64,000 nt of DNA from Tenacibaculum holothuriorum. Its GTDB lineage: Bacteria > Bacteroidota > Bacteroidia > Flavobacteriales > Flavobacteriaceae. How positions within the stretch are numbered: position 1 is the first letter of the stretch; every line of letters starts with the position of its first letter. Below are positions 1 through 7,851 of this stretch, in pieces. The translations under genes and the position numbers were made by a program. The stretch spans positions 25,440-89,439 of the forward strand of contig NZ_LAPZ01000012.1 in assembly GCF_002120225.1 (NCBI RefSeq), given 5' to 3'. The notes below the pieces were generated by a model. It ran no database searches. It had not been told where the DNA came from and saw nothing but the letters and a program-made list of their open reading frames with translations.

Positions 1-945
1 CCACATAATATCATCTTGATCAATTTTTAGATACGAACGGAATTTTAATTCCACAGAATCAGTAGGAGAATAGGCTAAGAATAAGTTTGTAAAGTCACGA
101 TAGCTCATGTTTTCTGAATCTTCAATAGTATAAGAATCATCAGTCATTCCTAATTGAACAAAAACATTCCAAGCTCTTGAAAAACCTACTTTTCTAATTG
201 TACCACGATACATTGTTGGTACATCATCTAAGTTATAAACGCTTCTGTATTTTAAAGAATCTCTATTAGCGTATGCTTCAAATTTTCCATGTCCATCAAT
301 ATCTAAAAACTCTGTTCTTCTAAATAATTTATGATAAGGGATGTATTTGTAAGTATCTTCTTGAATAAACATAGCTGCACCACCTTGACCCGCTAAAACC
401 ACATTTCTTGGATTCCATGTGAATTTATAATTCCATAAGTTGGTGTCACTTTCAGGAGCTACTAATCCCCCACAAAACGATTCAAATAATAGCATTTTAG
501 CTCCATGGTCATGAATGCGATCTATAATTTGCATTGCACTCATGTGATCAATACCAGGATCTAAACCAATCTCGTTCATAAAAACAAGACCTTTTTCTTT
601 TACAGCTTCGTCTAGCTCTTGCATTTCTTTAGAAACGTATGAAGCCGTGACCATATGCTTGTTGTAAGTAACACAATCTTTAGCAACTTCAATATGAAAA
701 CGAGCTGGAAGCATAGAAATAACAATGTCTGCATTTTTAATAGCTTCTACTCTTTGATCTGCATTAAATACATCTAATTGTATAGCAGATGCATTTGAGT
801 GATTATTAATTTTTGATTGTGCGTTTTCAACAGATACATCACCAATAGTTATATGTAAGTTTTCTGTTGAAGATTTATCTAATAAATATTTTATAAGAGA
901 AGAGCTAGATCTACCAGCTCCAATTATCAATATTTTTCTCATTAT
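1..945 (-). CDS. Saccharopine dehydrogenase-like oxidoreductase (partial, C-terminus beyond window)
   Basis: The gene reads leftward from an ATG at 943-945 and is still open at base 1, so 315 codons are visible and the C-terminus lies outside the window. The N-terminus has a Rossmann dinucleotide-binding motif (ILIIGAGRSSSSL, residues 4-16), then a NADH-domain pattern (DIVISMLPARFH) and the family stretch NEIGLDPGIDHM near residue 120. These mark the saccharopine dehydrogenase/lysine-ketoglutarate reductase C-terminal family. Members act in lysine breakdown or related amino-acid oxidoreduction in the cytoplasm; the exact substrate cannot be read from sequence. It is divergent from the DUF423 gene, with about 75 bases between them. 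The family call is firm, the specific reaction is not. Confidence 0.8.
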   Translation of the reverse strand, partial: MMRKILIIGAGRSSSSLIKYLLDKSSTENLHITIGDVSVENAQSKINNHSNASAIQLDVFNADQRVEAIKNADIVISMLPARFHIEVAKDCVTYNKHMVTASYVSKEMQELDEAVKEKGLVFMNEIGLDPGIDHMSAMQIIDRIHDHGAKMLLFESFCGGLVAPESDTNLWNYKFTWNPRNVVLAGQGGAAMFIQEDTYKYIPYHKLFRRTEFLDIDGHGKFEAYANRDSLKYRSVYNLDDVPTMYRGTIRKVGFSRAWNVFVQLGMTDDSYTIEDSENMSYRDFTNLFLAYSPTDSVELKFRSYLKIDQDDIMW

Positions 946-1020
946 ACTGTACTTTTGTTGTCTGAATTTTGAGGCGACAATATCGTTAAAAAAGTTTAAA
1001 ATTAAACAAAAACAATAAAA

Positions 1021-1404
1021 ATGTATAAAAATTTAACAATAGCTGCTTTTTTAGGAATGTTAGCAGTAATCTTAGGAGCTTTTGGTGCTCATGCTTTAAA
1101 AACAAAACTAAGTCCTGAAGCTTTAAATAGTTTTGAAACTGCAATTCGATATCAAATGTATCATGTGTTGGTGTTGCTATTTGTAAATATGTATGAAGGT
1201 TTTTCAGAAAAAATGAAGAATAGAATTAGCTACTTATTTATTGTAGGAATTCTCTTGTTTTCGGGCTCAATCTATTGCATTTATTTATTAGGTGTGTCAG
1301 CAAAATCAATTTGGTTTATTACACCATTAGGAGGAGTATTCTTTATTATAGGATGGTTAATACTAACTATTGAGTTTGTTAAAAAAGTTATTAAAAACAC
1401 TTAG
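1021..1404 (+). CDS. DUF423 family small membrane protein
   Basis: This 127-residue protein is made almost entirely of four hydrophobic segments (about residues 5-25, 45-60, 68-88 and 97-120). It carries the DUF423 signature LGAFGAHALK at residues 17-26, followed by an aromatic YQMYHVLVLL segment, as in the YgdD-type family. The length is normal. It is an inner-membrane protein of unknown function. The next gene, pckA, has its own promoter, so this gene is probably transcribed alone. Confidence 0.8.
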   Translation: MYKNLTIAAFLGMLAVILGAFGAHALKTKLSPEALNSFETAIRYQMYHVLVLLFVNMYEGFSEKMKNRISYLFIVGILLFSGSIYCIYLLGVSAKSIWFITPLGGVFFIIGWLILTIEFVKKVIKNT

Positions 1405-1432
1405 TTAATAAAATTTTTTAATGATAGATGAG

Positions 1433-1462
1433 TTTAGACAAAAAGAACTATTTTTGTCTAAA
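1433..1462 (+). promoter_or_regulatory. pckA promoter -7 box inside a perfect 12-bp palindrome
   Basis: TTTAGACAAAAA (1433-1444) and its exact reverse complement TTTTTGTCTAAA (1451-1462) flank a 6-base spacer. The Bacteroidota -7 box TATTTTTG (1449-1456) sits across the spacer and right arm, 32 bases before the pckA ATG. The overlap of box and dyad suggests an operator, but the element could also act as a hairpin. No good -33 TTTG is visible. Confidence 0.45.
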
Positions 1463-1488
1463 ATAAAACACAACTAAAATCATTTAAG

Positions 1489-3096
1489 ATGACAAATCTT
1501 GATACGAAAACGATTTCGTTAGATGACTTAGGAATTGAAGGAGCTACGGTGCGTTACCAACTGACTTCTGATGAGTTACACGATATCACAATTGAAAAAG
1601 GACAAGGAGAGAATACTAGTTTTGGTGCTTTAGCTGTAAGAACAGGAGAGTTTACAGGACGTTCACCAATGGATCGTTTTATTGTAAAAGACGACATAAC
1701 TAAAGATGAGATTTGGTGGGGAGACATCAATATTCCTTTTGATTCAGAAAAATTCGATAAATTATACGATAAAGTAACAGCATATTTATCTAACAAAGAA
1801 GTGTTTGTTAGAGATTCTTATGCATGTGCTGATGAAAATTATAAATTAAATATTCGTGTTGTAAACGAATATCCTTGGAGCAATATGTTTGCTTATAACA
1901 TGTTTTTACGTCCTACTGAAGAAGAGTTAAAAAACTTCTCACCAGAATGGACAGTTGTAAATGCTCCAGGTTTTATGGCTAATCCAGAAGTTGACGGAAC
2001 TCGTCAACACAACTTTGCTATTTTAAACTTTACTAAAAAAGTAGCATTAATTGGTGGTACAGGTTATACAGGAGAGATTAAAAAAGGAATCTTTTCTGCA
2101 TTAAACTTTATTTTACCAGTATTTAAAAATACGTTACCAATGCACTGTTCTGCAAATGTTGGTAAAGATGGAGATACCGCTATTTTCTTCGGATTATCAG
2201 GAACAGGAAAAACGACTTTATCTACAGATCCTAACCGTAGTTTAATTGGAGATGACGAACACGGATGGACTAACGAAAACACTGTTTTTAATTTTGAAGG
2301 TGGATGTTACGCTAAAGTAATTGATCTTTCTCAAGAAAAAGAACCAGAAATTTATGGAGCTATAAAGAGAGGAGCGATCTTAGAAAACATAATTATGGAT
2401 GATAAAGGAAATGTAGATTTTGCAGACACTTCTATTACGCAAAATACTCGTGTAAGCTATCCTATTTATCATATTGAAAATATTCAAACTCCATCAATCG
2501 GTAAAAATCCTAAGAATATATTTTTCTTAACTGCTGATGCTTTTGGAGTATTGCCTCCAATATCTAAATTAACACCAGGTCAAGCCGCGTACCACTTTAT
2601 TTCAGGATATACTGCTAAAGTAGCGGGTACAGAAGCAGGAGTTACAGAGCCGCAACCAAGTTTTTCAGCTTGTTTCGGTGCACCATTTATGCCATTACAT
2701 CCAACAAAATACGCTGAGATGTTAAGCAAAAAAATGAAAGAAACTGGTGTAAACGTTTGGTTAGTAAACACAGGTTGGTTTGCTGGTCCTTACGGAGTTG
2801 GAGATAGAATGAAGTTAAAGTATACACGTGCAATGATTAATGCAGCTTTAACTGGTGGTTTACCTGAAGAAATTACACACGAAGATTACCATATTCATTC
2901 AGTATTTGGATTGGCACAACCAAGACAATGTCCTGGGGTTCCTTCAGAATTATTAAGCCAGCGTCAAGCTTGGAACAATGATGAAGGTTATTATGAAACT
3001 GCACACAAATTAGCAGATTCATTTAGAGAGAACTTTAAGAAGTTTGAAGAATATGCAAATGATGAAATTTTAGCGGGAGGACCTCCAACTAAATAA
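1489..3096 (+). CDS. pckA: Phosphoenolpyruvate carboxykinase (ATP)
   Basis: PckA converts oxaloacetate and ATP to phosphoenolpyruvate, CO2 and ADP, the entry step of gluconeogenesis, in the cytoplasm. The 535-residue length is typical of the ATP-dependent family. Visible motifs are TGRSPMDRF near residue 58, the kinase-1a P-loop GLSGTGKT at 235-242, the metal-binding IGDDEHGW soon after, and MHCSANVG just before the P-loop. The gene is monocistronic: it has its own promoter palindrome upstream and a strong hairpin terminator directly after it. Its position beside an amino-acid catabolic region fits growth on peptides, where carbon must flow back to sugars, but that link is inference. Confidence 0.97.
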   Translation: MTNLDTKTISLDDLGIEGATVRYQLTSDELHDITIEKGQGENTSFGALAVRTGEFTGRSPMDRFIVKDDITKDEIWWGDINIPFDSEKFDKLYDKVTAYLSNKEVFVRDSYACADENYKLNIRVVNEYPWSNMFAYNMFLRPTEEELKNFSPEWTVVNAPGFMANPEVDGTRQHNFAILNFTKKVALIGGTGYTGEIKKGIFSALNFILPVFKNTLPMHCSANVGKDGDTAIFFGLSGTGKTTLSTDPNRSLIGDDEHGWTNENTVFNFEGGCYAKVIDLSQEKEPEIYGAIKRGAILENIIMDDKGNVDFADTSITQNTRVSYPIYHIENIQTPSIGKNPKNIFFLTADAFGVLPPISKLTPGQAAYHFISGYTAKVAGTEAGVTEPQPSFSACFGAPFMPLHPTKYAEMLSKKMKETGVNVWLVNTGWFAGPYGVGDRMKLKYTRAMINAALTGGLPEEITHEDYHIHSVFGLAQPRQCPGVPSELLSQRQAWNNDEGYYETAHKLADSFRENFKKFEEYANDEILAGGPPTK

Positions 3097-3113
3097 TCGA
3101 AAATAGATATAAT

Positions 3114-3145
3114 AAAAAAGCACTCAAATACTGAGTGCTTTTTTT
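3114..3145. terminator. Bidirectional intrinsic terminator, pckA / AraC gene
   Basis: A 13-bp stem (AAAAAAGCACTCA, 3114-3126; TGAGTGCTTTTTT, 3132-3144) with a 5-base loop has A/T tracts on both sides. It can end pckA on the plus strand and the AraC gene on the minus strand, whose stop codon overlaps the right arm. Confidence 0.85.
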
Positions 3146-3989
3146 ATGCGATAACTTTTCTATAATCTCTGGGAGCTACTTTTTTATAATCTTTAAATTT
3201 TCTATTGAAATTAGAAAGGTTTTTAAAACCACTTTGATATGCAATTTCGCTAATTGTTAATTCATTATTATTACCTAAAAGCTTGCAAGCATTTTCAATT
3301 CTTAGTTCGTTTAAAAAAGTAAAATAGGTTTTGTTGGTTCTCTGCTTAAAATACCTACAAAACGCATTAGGAGTCATGTTTGCTTCATTGGCTATGGTAT
3401 CTAAATCAATATTCTTATCAAAGTTATGAATAGTATAATCCATTATATTTCTCATTCTTTTACCTTCATTATCTGTATATTTTCGAGGGTAAATAAAGTT
3501 TGAAAGAGAACTACTTTTAGATTTATTAATGATATTTAGTATTTTAAAAAAGTTAATAAAACGTTCTAAATTATTTTGATGTTGAAGTAATAAAAACTGA
3601 TTTATAATTTTAGTTTGATTATTCATAATTCTTAATCCGGATATAGATTTAGAAAAAAAGTTTTGAAGCTCTTTAAAATCGTCAAGTTCAAAAAAAGACT
3701 TACCAAATGATTTTTTAGTAAAAAAAAGAGAAATCATAAATGACTCTTTAATAGCTGTCGTATCACTTTTAAAAACATGGGGTAAATTACTTCCAATAAC
3801 TAAAATATCTCCAGTTTTATAATCACTAACAGTATCAGCAACAATTAAAGTTCCTTCACCTTTAATAATAGCACATATTTGAATCTCTTCATGCTGATGT
3901 AATTTATCATAAAAAACTTCTTCTTTATCTTCTTGATAAATGAGTCCAATATTTTGAGTCTTCGGAATTTTAAAGGGAAAAACTTTCAT
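3144..3989 (-). CDS. AraC family transcriptional regulator with N-terminal cupin domain
   Basis: This 281-residue regulator has a cupin-like sensor (about residues 20-95; HQHEEIQICAIIKGEGTL and GDILVIGSNLPHVF) and a C-terminal AraC/XylS double helix-turn-helix (about 180-278). The HTH part contains NEANMTPNAFCRYFKQ and the family-conserved ISEIAYQSGFKNLSNFNRKFK. It is transcribed divergently from the hydroxyproline operon, with 165 bases between the two start codons. That arrangement is typical for a local activator responding to the pathway substrate. Control of the operon by hydroxyproline or a derivative is inference; no ligand residues can be named. Confidence 0.88.
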   Translation of the reverse strand: MKVFPFKIPKTQNIGLIYQEDKEEVFYDKLHQHEEIQICAIIKGEGTLIVADTVSDYKTGDILVIGSNLPHVFKSDTTAIKESFMISLFFTKKSFGKSFFELDDFKELQNFFSKSISGLRIMNNQTKIINQFLLLQHQNNLERFINFFKILNIINKSKSSSLSNFIYPRKYTDNEGKRMRNIMDYTIHNFDKNIDLDTIANEANMTPNAFCRYFKQRTNKTYFTFLNELRIENACKLLGNNNELTISEIAYQSGFKNLSNFNRKFKDYKKVAPRDYRKVIA

Positions 3990-4127
3990 TTTATATGTAA
4001 TACTTAATTATCATGACTATGTAAAAATATGCAAATAATACCTTTTAATAACTGTTGTGTTGTTTAAAAAGATAATATAATATTAGTGTGTGTTAATATA
4101 GATAAACCAAAAAGACAACTTGCTAGG

Positions 4128-4135
4128 TAATTTTG
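4128..4135 (+). promoter_or_regulatory. -7 box of the hydroxyproline operon promoter
   Basis: TAATTTTG matches the Bacteroidota -7 consensus TAnnTTTG and lies 19 bases before the ATG of the first operon gene. No TTG is present about 20 bases upstream, so the -33 element is poor. A weak -33 fits a promoter that depends on the adjacent divergent AraC-type activator. Confidence 0.5.
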
Positions 4136-4154
4136 TATAGAAAAATAAAACACA

Positions 4155-5081
4155 ATGAGCATAGAATGGAAAGGTGTAATGCCTGCAGTAACAACTAAAT
4201 TTACCAATGATGATACTTTAGACTTAAATATGTTTGAAGTAAATATTAAGGCACAATTAGAAGCAGGAGTTCACGGAATTGTTTTAGGAGGAACATTAGG
4301 AGAGGCAAGTACTTTAACGAATGAAGAGAAAAGTATATTAACTCAAAAAACGGTTGATATTGTTAAAAGTAAAGTTCCTGTACTTATTAATATAGCAGAA
4401 CAAACTACGAAAGCGGCTATAGAGGCAGCTCAAAAAGCTGAGAAAGATGGAGCTAGAGGTTTAATGATGTTGCCACCAATGAGGTATAAAGCAGATGGTA
4501 GAGAAACTGTTGAATACTTTAAAGCTGTGGCTAACAATACATCATTACCAATTATGGTGTATAACAATCCAGTAGATTATGGAATTGAGGTTACCTTGTC
4601 AATGTTCGATGAATTGTTAAAATGTGGTAATATAGAAGCTGTAAAAGAATCTACAAGAGATATTTCTAACGTGACTCGAATCAAAAATAATTTTGGAGAT
4701 AGACTAAAGATAATGACTGGAGTAGATACACTAGCTTTAGAAAGTTTATTAATGGGAGCAGATGGTTGGATTGCTGGTTTGGTATGTGCTTTTCCAAAAG
4801 AGACAGTTGCTATTTACGAGTTGCAAAAAGCAGGAAGAATTAAAGAAGCTTTAGAAATTTACAGATGGTTTTTACCATTGTTAGAGTTAGATATCAACGC
4901 AAAATTAGTGCAAAATATCAAGCTTGCTGAAGTTGCTACTGGTATAGGAACAGAAAATGTAAGAGCACCACGATTACCTTTAATAGGAGATGAAAGATCT
5001 CATGTTGAGCAAGTAATAGAAAGCGGATTGAAAAATCGTCCAGCTTTACCAGATTATAAGAGTTTACAATTAGTACATTAA
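4155..5081 (+). CDS. Dihydrodipicolinate synthase family protein, probable pyrroline-4-hydroxy-2-carboxylate deaminase
   Basis: This is a 308-residue class I aldolase of the DapA superfamily, a TIM barrel. The Schiff-base lysine is Lys164 (EAVKEST) and the active-site tyrosine is Tyr136 (VYNNP). The substrate-side GGTLGEASTLT loop at 45-55 replaces the usual DapA GTTGE loop. In hydroxyproline catabolism a member of this family removes ammonia from pyrroline-4-hydroxy-2-carboxylate to give 2-oxoglutarate semialdehyde. That assignment rests on context: the next genes encode a semialdehyde dehydrogenase, a 4-hydroxyproline epimerase and a D-amino-acid dehydrogenase. It is the first gene of the operon, 10 bases before the next. 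A true DapA role in lysine synthesis is unlikely here. Confidence 0.82.
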   Translation: MSIEWKGVMPAVTTKFTNDDTLDLNMFEVNIKAQLEAGVHGIVLGGTLGEASTLTNEEKSILTQKTVDIVKSKVPVLINIAEQTTKAAIEAAQKAEKDGARGLMMLPPMRYKADGRETVEYFKAVANNTSLPIMVYNNPVDYGIEVTLSMFDELLKCGNIEAVKESTRDISNVTRIKNNFGDRLKIMTGVDTLALESLLMGADGWIAGLVCAFPKETVAIYELQKAGRIKEALEIYRWFLPLLELDINAKLVQNIKLAEVATGIGTENVRAPRLPLIGDERSHVEQVIESGLKNRPALPDYKSLQLVH

Positions 5082-5091
5082 ATTTAGGAGA

Positions 5092-6678
5092 ATGATTACA
5101 GGTAAAAATTATATAGGAAACAAACTATCCGGTAAAGGAACTATTACACATAGAACCATAAACCCTAAGTTAAATATTGAAAATCCGTACGAGTTTGTTC
5201 AAGCAACAGAAGAAGAAGTTGAAGAAGCTGTAGCATTATCTGAAAAAGCATTTCAAGAATATAAAAACTATTCAGGCAAAAAGAAAGCTATTTTCTTAAA
5301 TACTATTGCTGATGAAATTTTAGCACTAGGAGATGAACTAATCCAAACCTATACTTCAGAGTCTGGTTTACCAGAAGGAAGAGCTATGGGTGAGCGAGGT
5401 CGTACGATGAATCAATTAAGAGCCTTTGCTAATTTATTAGAAGAAGGAACTTGGAATAATAGTGTTATTGACACTGCAGATGCTTCACGTGAACCAGCAC
5501 CAAAACCAGATATTCGAAGAATAAATATCCCTTTAGGTCCTGTAGTGGTTTTTGCAGCAAGTAATTTTCCTTTAGCATTTTCAACAGCAGGAGGGGATAC
5601 TGCAAGTGCATTAGCTGCAGGTTGTCCTGTTATTATGAAAGCACATTCAATGCATGCGGGAACTAGTGAATTAGTTGCTTCAGCAATAATAAAAGCTGCT
5701 GAAAAAACTGGAATGCCAAATGGAATTTTTTCAAACATTACAGGTAGTGGTAGAGTTGTTGGTGCAGCTTTAGTAAAACATCCTAAGGTAAAAGCGGTTG
5801 GGTTTACTGGAAGTATTTCAGGAGGTAAAGCCTTATGTAGTTTAGCAGCAAATAGAGAAGAACCAATTCCTGTTTTTGCAGAAATGGGAAGTATCAATCC
5901 TGTAATTATAACTCCAGAAGCAATTGCAGCTAGAGGAGAAAATATAGCAAGTACTTATGCAGGTTCAATAACATTAGGAGCAGGACAATTTTGTACCAAT
6001 CCAGGATTGTTATTAACCATTAAAAGTGATAAAACGGATGATTTTATAAATGATTTAGGTAAAAAAGCTGCGGAAATTGAATCGCAATGCATGCTGCACC
6101 CTAATATAAAAAGAGATTTTGTTGCTAATGGAAATAGTGTTTCTGCTCAAGCTGGAGTAGAAGTAGTTTCAGAAATTATTGAAGCCGTAGCTGAAAATAA
6201 TGCTCCTACTAAGATTGTAAAAGTTTCTGGAGAGCAATTCTTAGAAAATAATAAACTACATCAAGAGGTTTTTGGTCCTTTTTCTTTAGTGGTTGTGTGT
6301 GATTCTAAAGAAGAACTGATAGAAGTTGTTAATGGATTAGAAGGGCAATTAACAGGAACAATTTTAGCAGAAGAATCAGAACTGTCTACTATGAATGATG
6401 TACTACAAGCGTTACAAAATAGAGTTGGGAGAATTATTTTTAATGGAGTGCCAACAGGTGTAGAGGTCTGTGCTGCAATGACTCATGGAGGGCCGTTTCC
6501 TGCATCGAGTGATAGTAGATTTACTGCGGTAGGAGTTAATTCAATAAATAGATGGGTAAGACCTTTTAGTTATCAAGATTTTCCTGACAGTTTATTGCCT
6601 GATGAATTAAAAAATAGCAACCCATTACAAATTTTACGATTAGTTGATGGTAGCTTAACAAAAGACAAAATCAATTAA
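5092..6678 (+). CDS. Aldehyde dehydrogenase, probable 2-oxoglutarate semialdehyde dehydrogenase (NADP+)
   Basis: The 528-residue enzyme has the aldehyde dehydrogenase fold: cofactor-binding GPVVVFAASNFPLAFS near residue 150, the general-base glutamate in FAEMGSINP, and the catalytic cysteine in GAGQFCTNPG. The length and the FAASNFP/GAGQFCTNP motifs resemble the NADP-dependent 2-oxoglutarate-semialdehyde dehydrogenase subgroup rather than proline-pathway P5C dehydrogenases. In this operon it would oxidise 2-oxoglutarate semialdehyde to 2-oxoglutarate, the last step of trans-4-hydroxyproline breakdown. The substrate is inferred from the neighbours. Confidence 0.88.
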   Translation: MITGKNYIGNKLSGKGTITHRTINPKLNIENPYEFVQATEEEVEEAVALSEKAFQEYKNYSGKKKAIFLNTIADEILALGDELIQTYTSESGLPEGRAMGERGRTMNQLRAFANLLEEGTWNNSVIDTADASREPAPKPDIRRINIPLGPVVVFAASNFPLAFSTAGGDTASALAAGCPVIMKAHSMHAGTSELVASAIIKAAEKTGMPNGIFSNITGSGRVVGAALVKHPKVKAVGFTGSISGGKALCSLAANREEPIPVFAEMGSINPVIITPEAIAARGENIASTYAGSITLGAGQFCTNPGLLLTIKSDKTDDFINDLGKKAAEIESQCMLHPNIKRDFVANGNSVSAQAGVEVVSEIIEAVAENNAPTKIVKVSGEQFLENNKLHQEVFGPFSLVVVCDSKEELIEVVNGLEGQLTGTILAEESELSTMNDVLQALQNRVGRIIFNGVPTGVEVCAAMTHGGPFPASSDSRFTAVGVNSINRWVRPFSYQDFPDSLLPDELKNSNPLQILRLVDGSLTKDKIN

Positions 6679-6838
6679 CAAAAATTAAGAATTTCTTTAG
6701 ACTCTGTTTGAATAAAAACGATTACTTTTGGCAGCGCTAAAGAAATTGACAATAAAGCCAACTACGTTTCTCTTGAATAGTTAAATAATGAAGGGGTTTT
6801 TCTAAGACGGAGAACTAGTTGGTAATTCAATTTTTAGC
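6679..6838 (+). other. Structured 160-base intergenic element inside the hydroxyproline operon
   Basis: This gap is far longer than the others in the operon (2-15 bases). It holds an 11-bp perfect inverted repeat, AATTTCTTTAG (6690-6700) with CTAAAGAAATT (6737-6747). A second 7-bp inverted repeat follows, CCAACTA (6758-6764) with TAGTTGG (6816-6822). The second one closes about 17 bases before the epimerase ATG. There is no U-rich terminator and no recognisable coding frame beyond a five-codon ORF at 6788. It could be a processed or regulatory mRNA structure, or the remnant of a small repeat element. Confidence 0.4.
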
Positions 6839-7846
6839 ATGAGAAAAACTTTCTTCTGTATAGACGCCCATACTTGTGGAAATCCGGTTAGAGTTATCGC
6901 CGGAGGAGGTCCAAATCTTATTGGACAAAACATGAGTGAAAAACGCCAACATTTTTTACAAGAATACGATTGGATTCGTAAAGGATTAATGTTTGAACCG
7001 AGAGGTCACGATATGATGAGTGGTGCTATAATTTATCCACCTCATAATCCAGAAAATGATTTTGCAATACTATTTGTTGAGACTTCTGGATGTTTGCCAA
7101 TGTGCGGGCATGGAACTATTGGAACAATAACCATTGCCATTGAAGAGGGGTTGATTACCCCGAGAATTCCAGGTAAAATAAGAATGGAAGCTCCTGCTGG
7201 TTTGGTTGAAATTGAATACAAACAAACAAATAATAAAGTTGAGTGGGTAAAGCTGATTAATGTAAAAAGTTATTTAGCTGCAGAAGGATTAACTGTCGAT
7301 TGTCCTGAATTGGGTGAAATTACATTCGATGTTGCTTATGGAGGAAATTACTACGCTATTGTCGATCCGCAAAAAAACTTTGTTGGAGTACATGAGTTTA
7401 CAGCTTCAAAAATTATTCAATATTCTCAAATAGTTCGTGCTAGAATTAATGAGAAATATCCAGATATGTTTATTCATCCAGAAAACGAAACGATTAGAGA
7501 TGTTTCGCATATGTTATGGACAGGAAATCCTATTGATGAAACTTCTTCAGGAAGAAATGCTGTTTTTTATGGAGATAAAGCAATAGATAGGAGTCCTTGC
7601 GGAACAGGAACTTCGGCACGATTAGCACAATTACATGCTAAAGGAAAACTAAAAAAAAGAGAAGAGTTTATTCATGAAAGTTTTATTGGTAGCAAGTTTG
7701 TAGGTTGTGTAGAAGAAGAGGTTGAACTAGATGGAAAATCCGCAATTATACCAAGCATAAAAGGTTGGGCAAAAATATACGGGTACAACACTATTATAAT
7801 TGATGATGAAGACGATCCTTATGCACACGGATTTCAAGTAATTTAA
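6839..7846 (+). CDS. 4-hydroxyproline 2-epimerase (proline racemase family)
   Basis: This cytoplasmic, cofactor-free epimerase would interconvert trans-4-hydroxy-L-proline and cis-4-hydroxy-D-proline. The 335-residue length is normal. Both catalytic cysteines of the proline racemase fold are present: Cys89 in PMCGHG and Cys254 in SPCGTGT. The Cys/Cys pair is the mark of racemases and epimerases rather than dehydratases. The context (D-amino-acid dehydrogenase next, DapA-like deaminase before) favours the hydroxyproline epimerase over a true proline racemase. The start follows a long structured leader. Confidence 0.9.
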   Translation: MRKTFFCIDAHTCGNPVRVIAGGGPNLIGQNMSEKRQHFLQEYDWIRKGLMFEPRGHDMMSGAIIYPPHNPENDFAILFVETSGCLPMCGHGTIGTITIAIEEGLITPRIPGKIRMEAPAGLVEIEYKQTNNKVEWVKLINVKSYLAAEGLTVDCPELGEITFDVAYGGNYYAIVDPQKNFVGVHEFTASKIIQYSQIVRARINEKYPDMFIHPENETIRDVSHMLWTGNPIDETSSGRNAVFYGDKAIDRSPCGTGTSARLAQLHAKGKLKKREEFIHESFIGSKFVGCVEEEVELDGKSAIIPSIKGWAKIYGYNTIIIDDEDDPYAHGFQVI

Positions 7847-7851
7847 TAGTG

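Noticed and set aside
5412..5897. 161-codon open frame on the minus strand
   Set aside because: It lies wholly inside the semialdehyde dehydrogenase gene in another frame, has no recognisable domain and is explained by the codon structure of the real gene.
6788..6805. Five-codon ORF before the 4-hydroxyproline epimerase
   Set aside because: It is too short to judge, with no terminator or alternative pairing around it as in the MFS leader; listed only as part of the structured gap.
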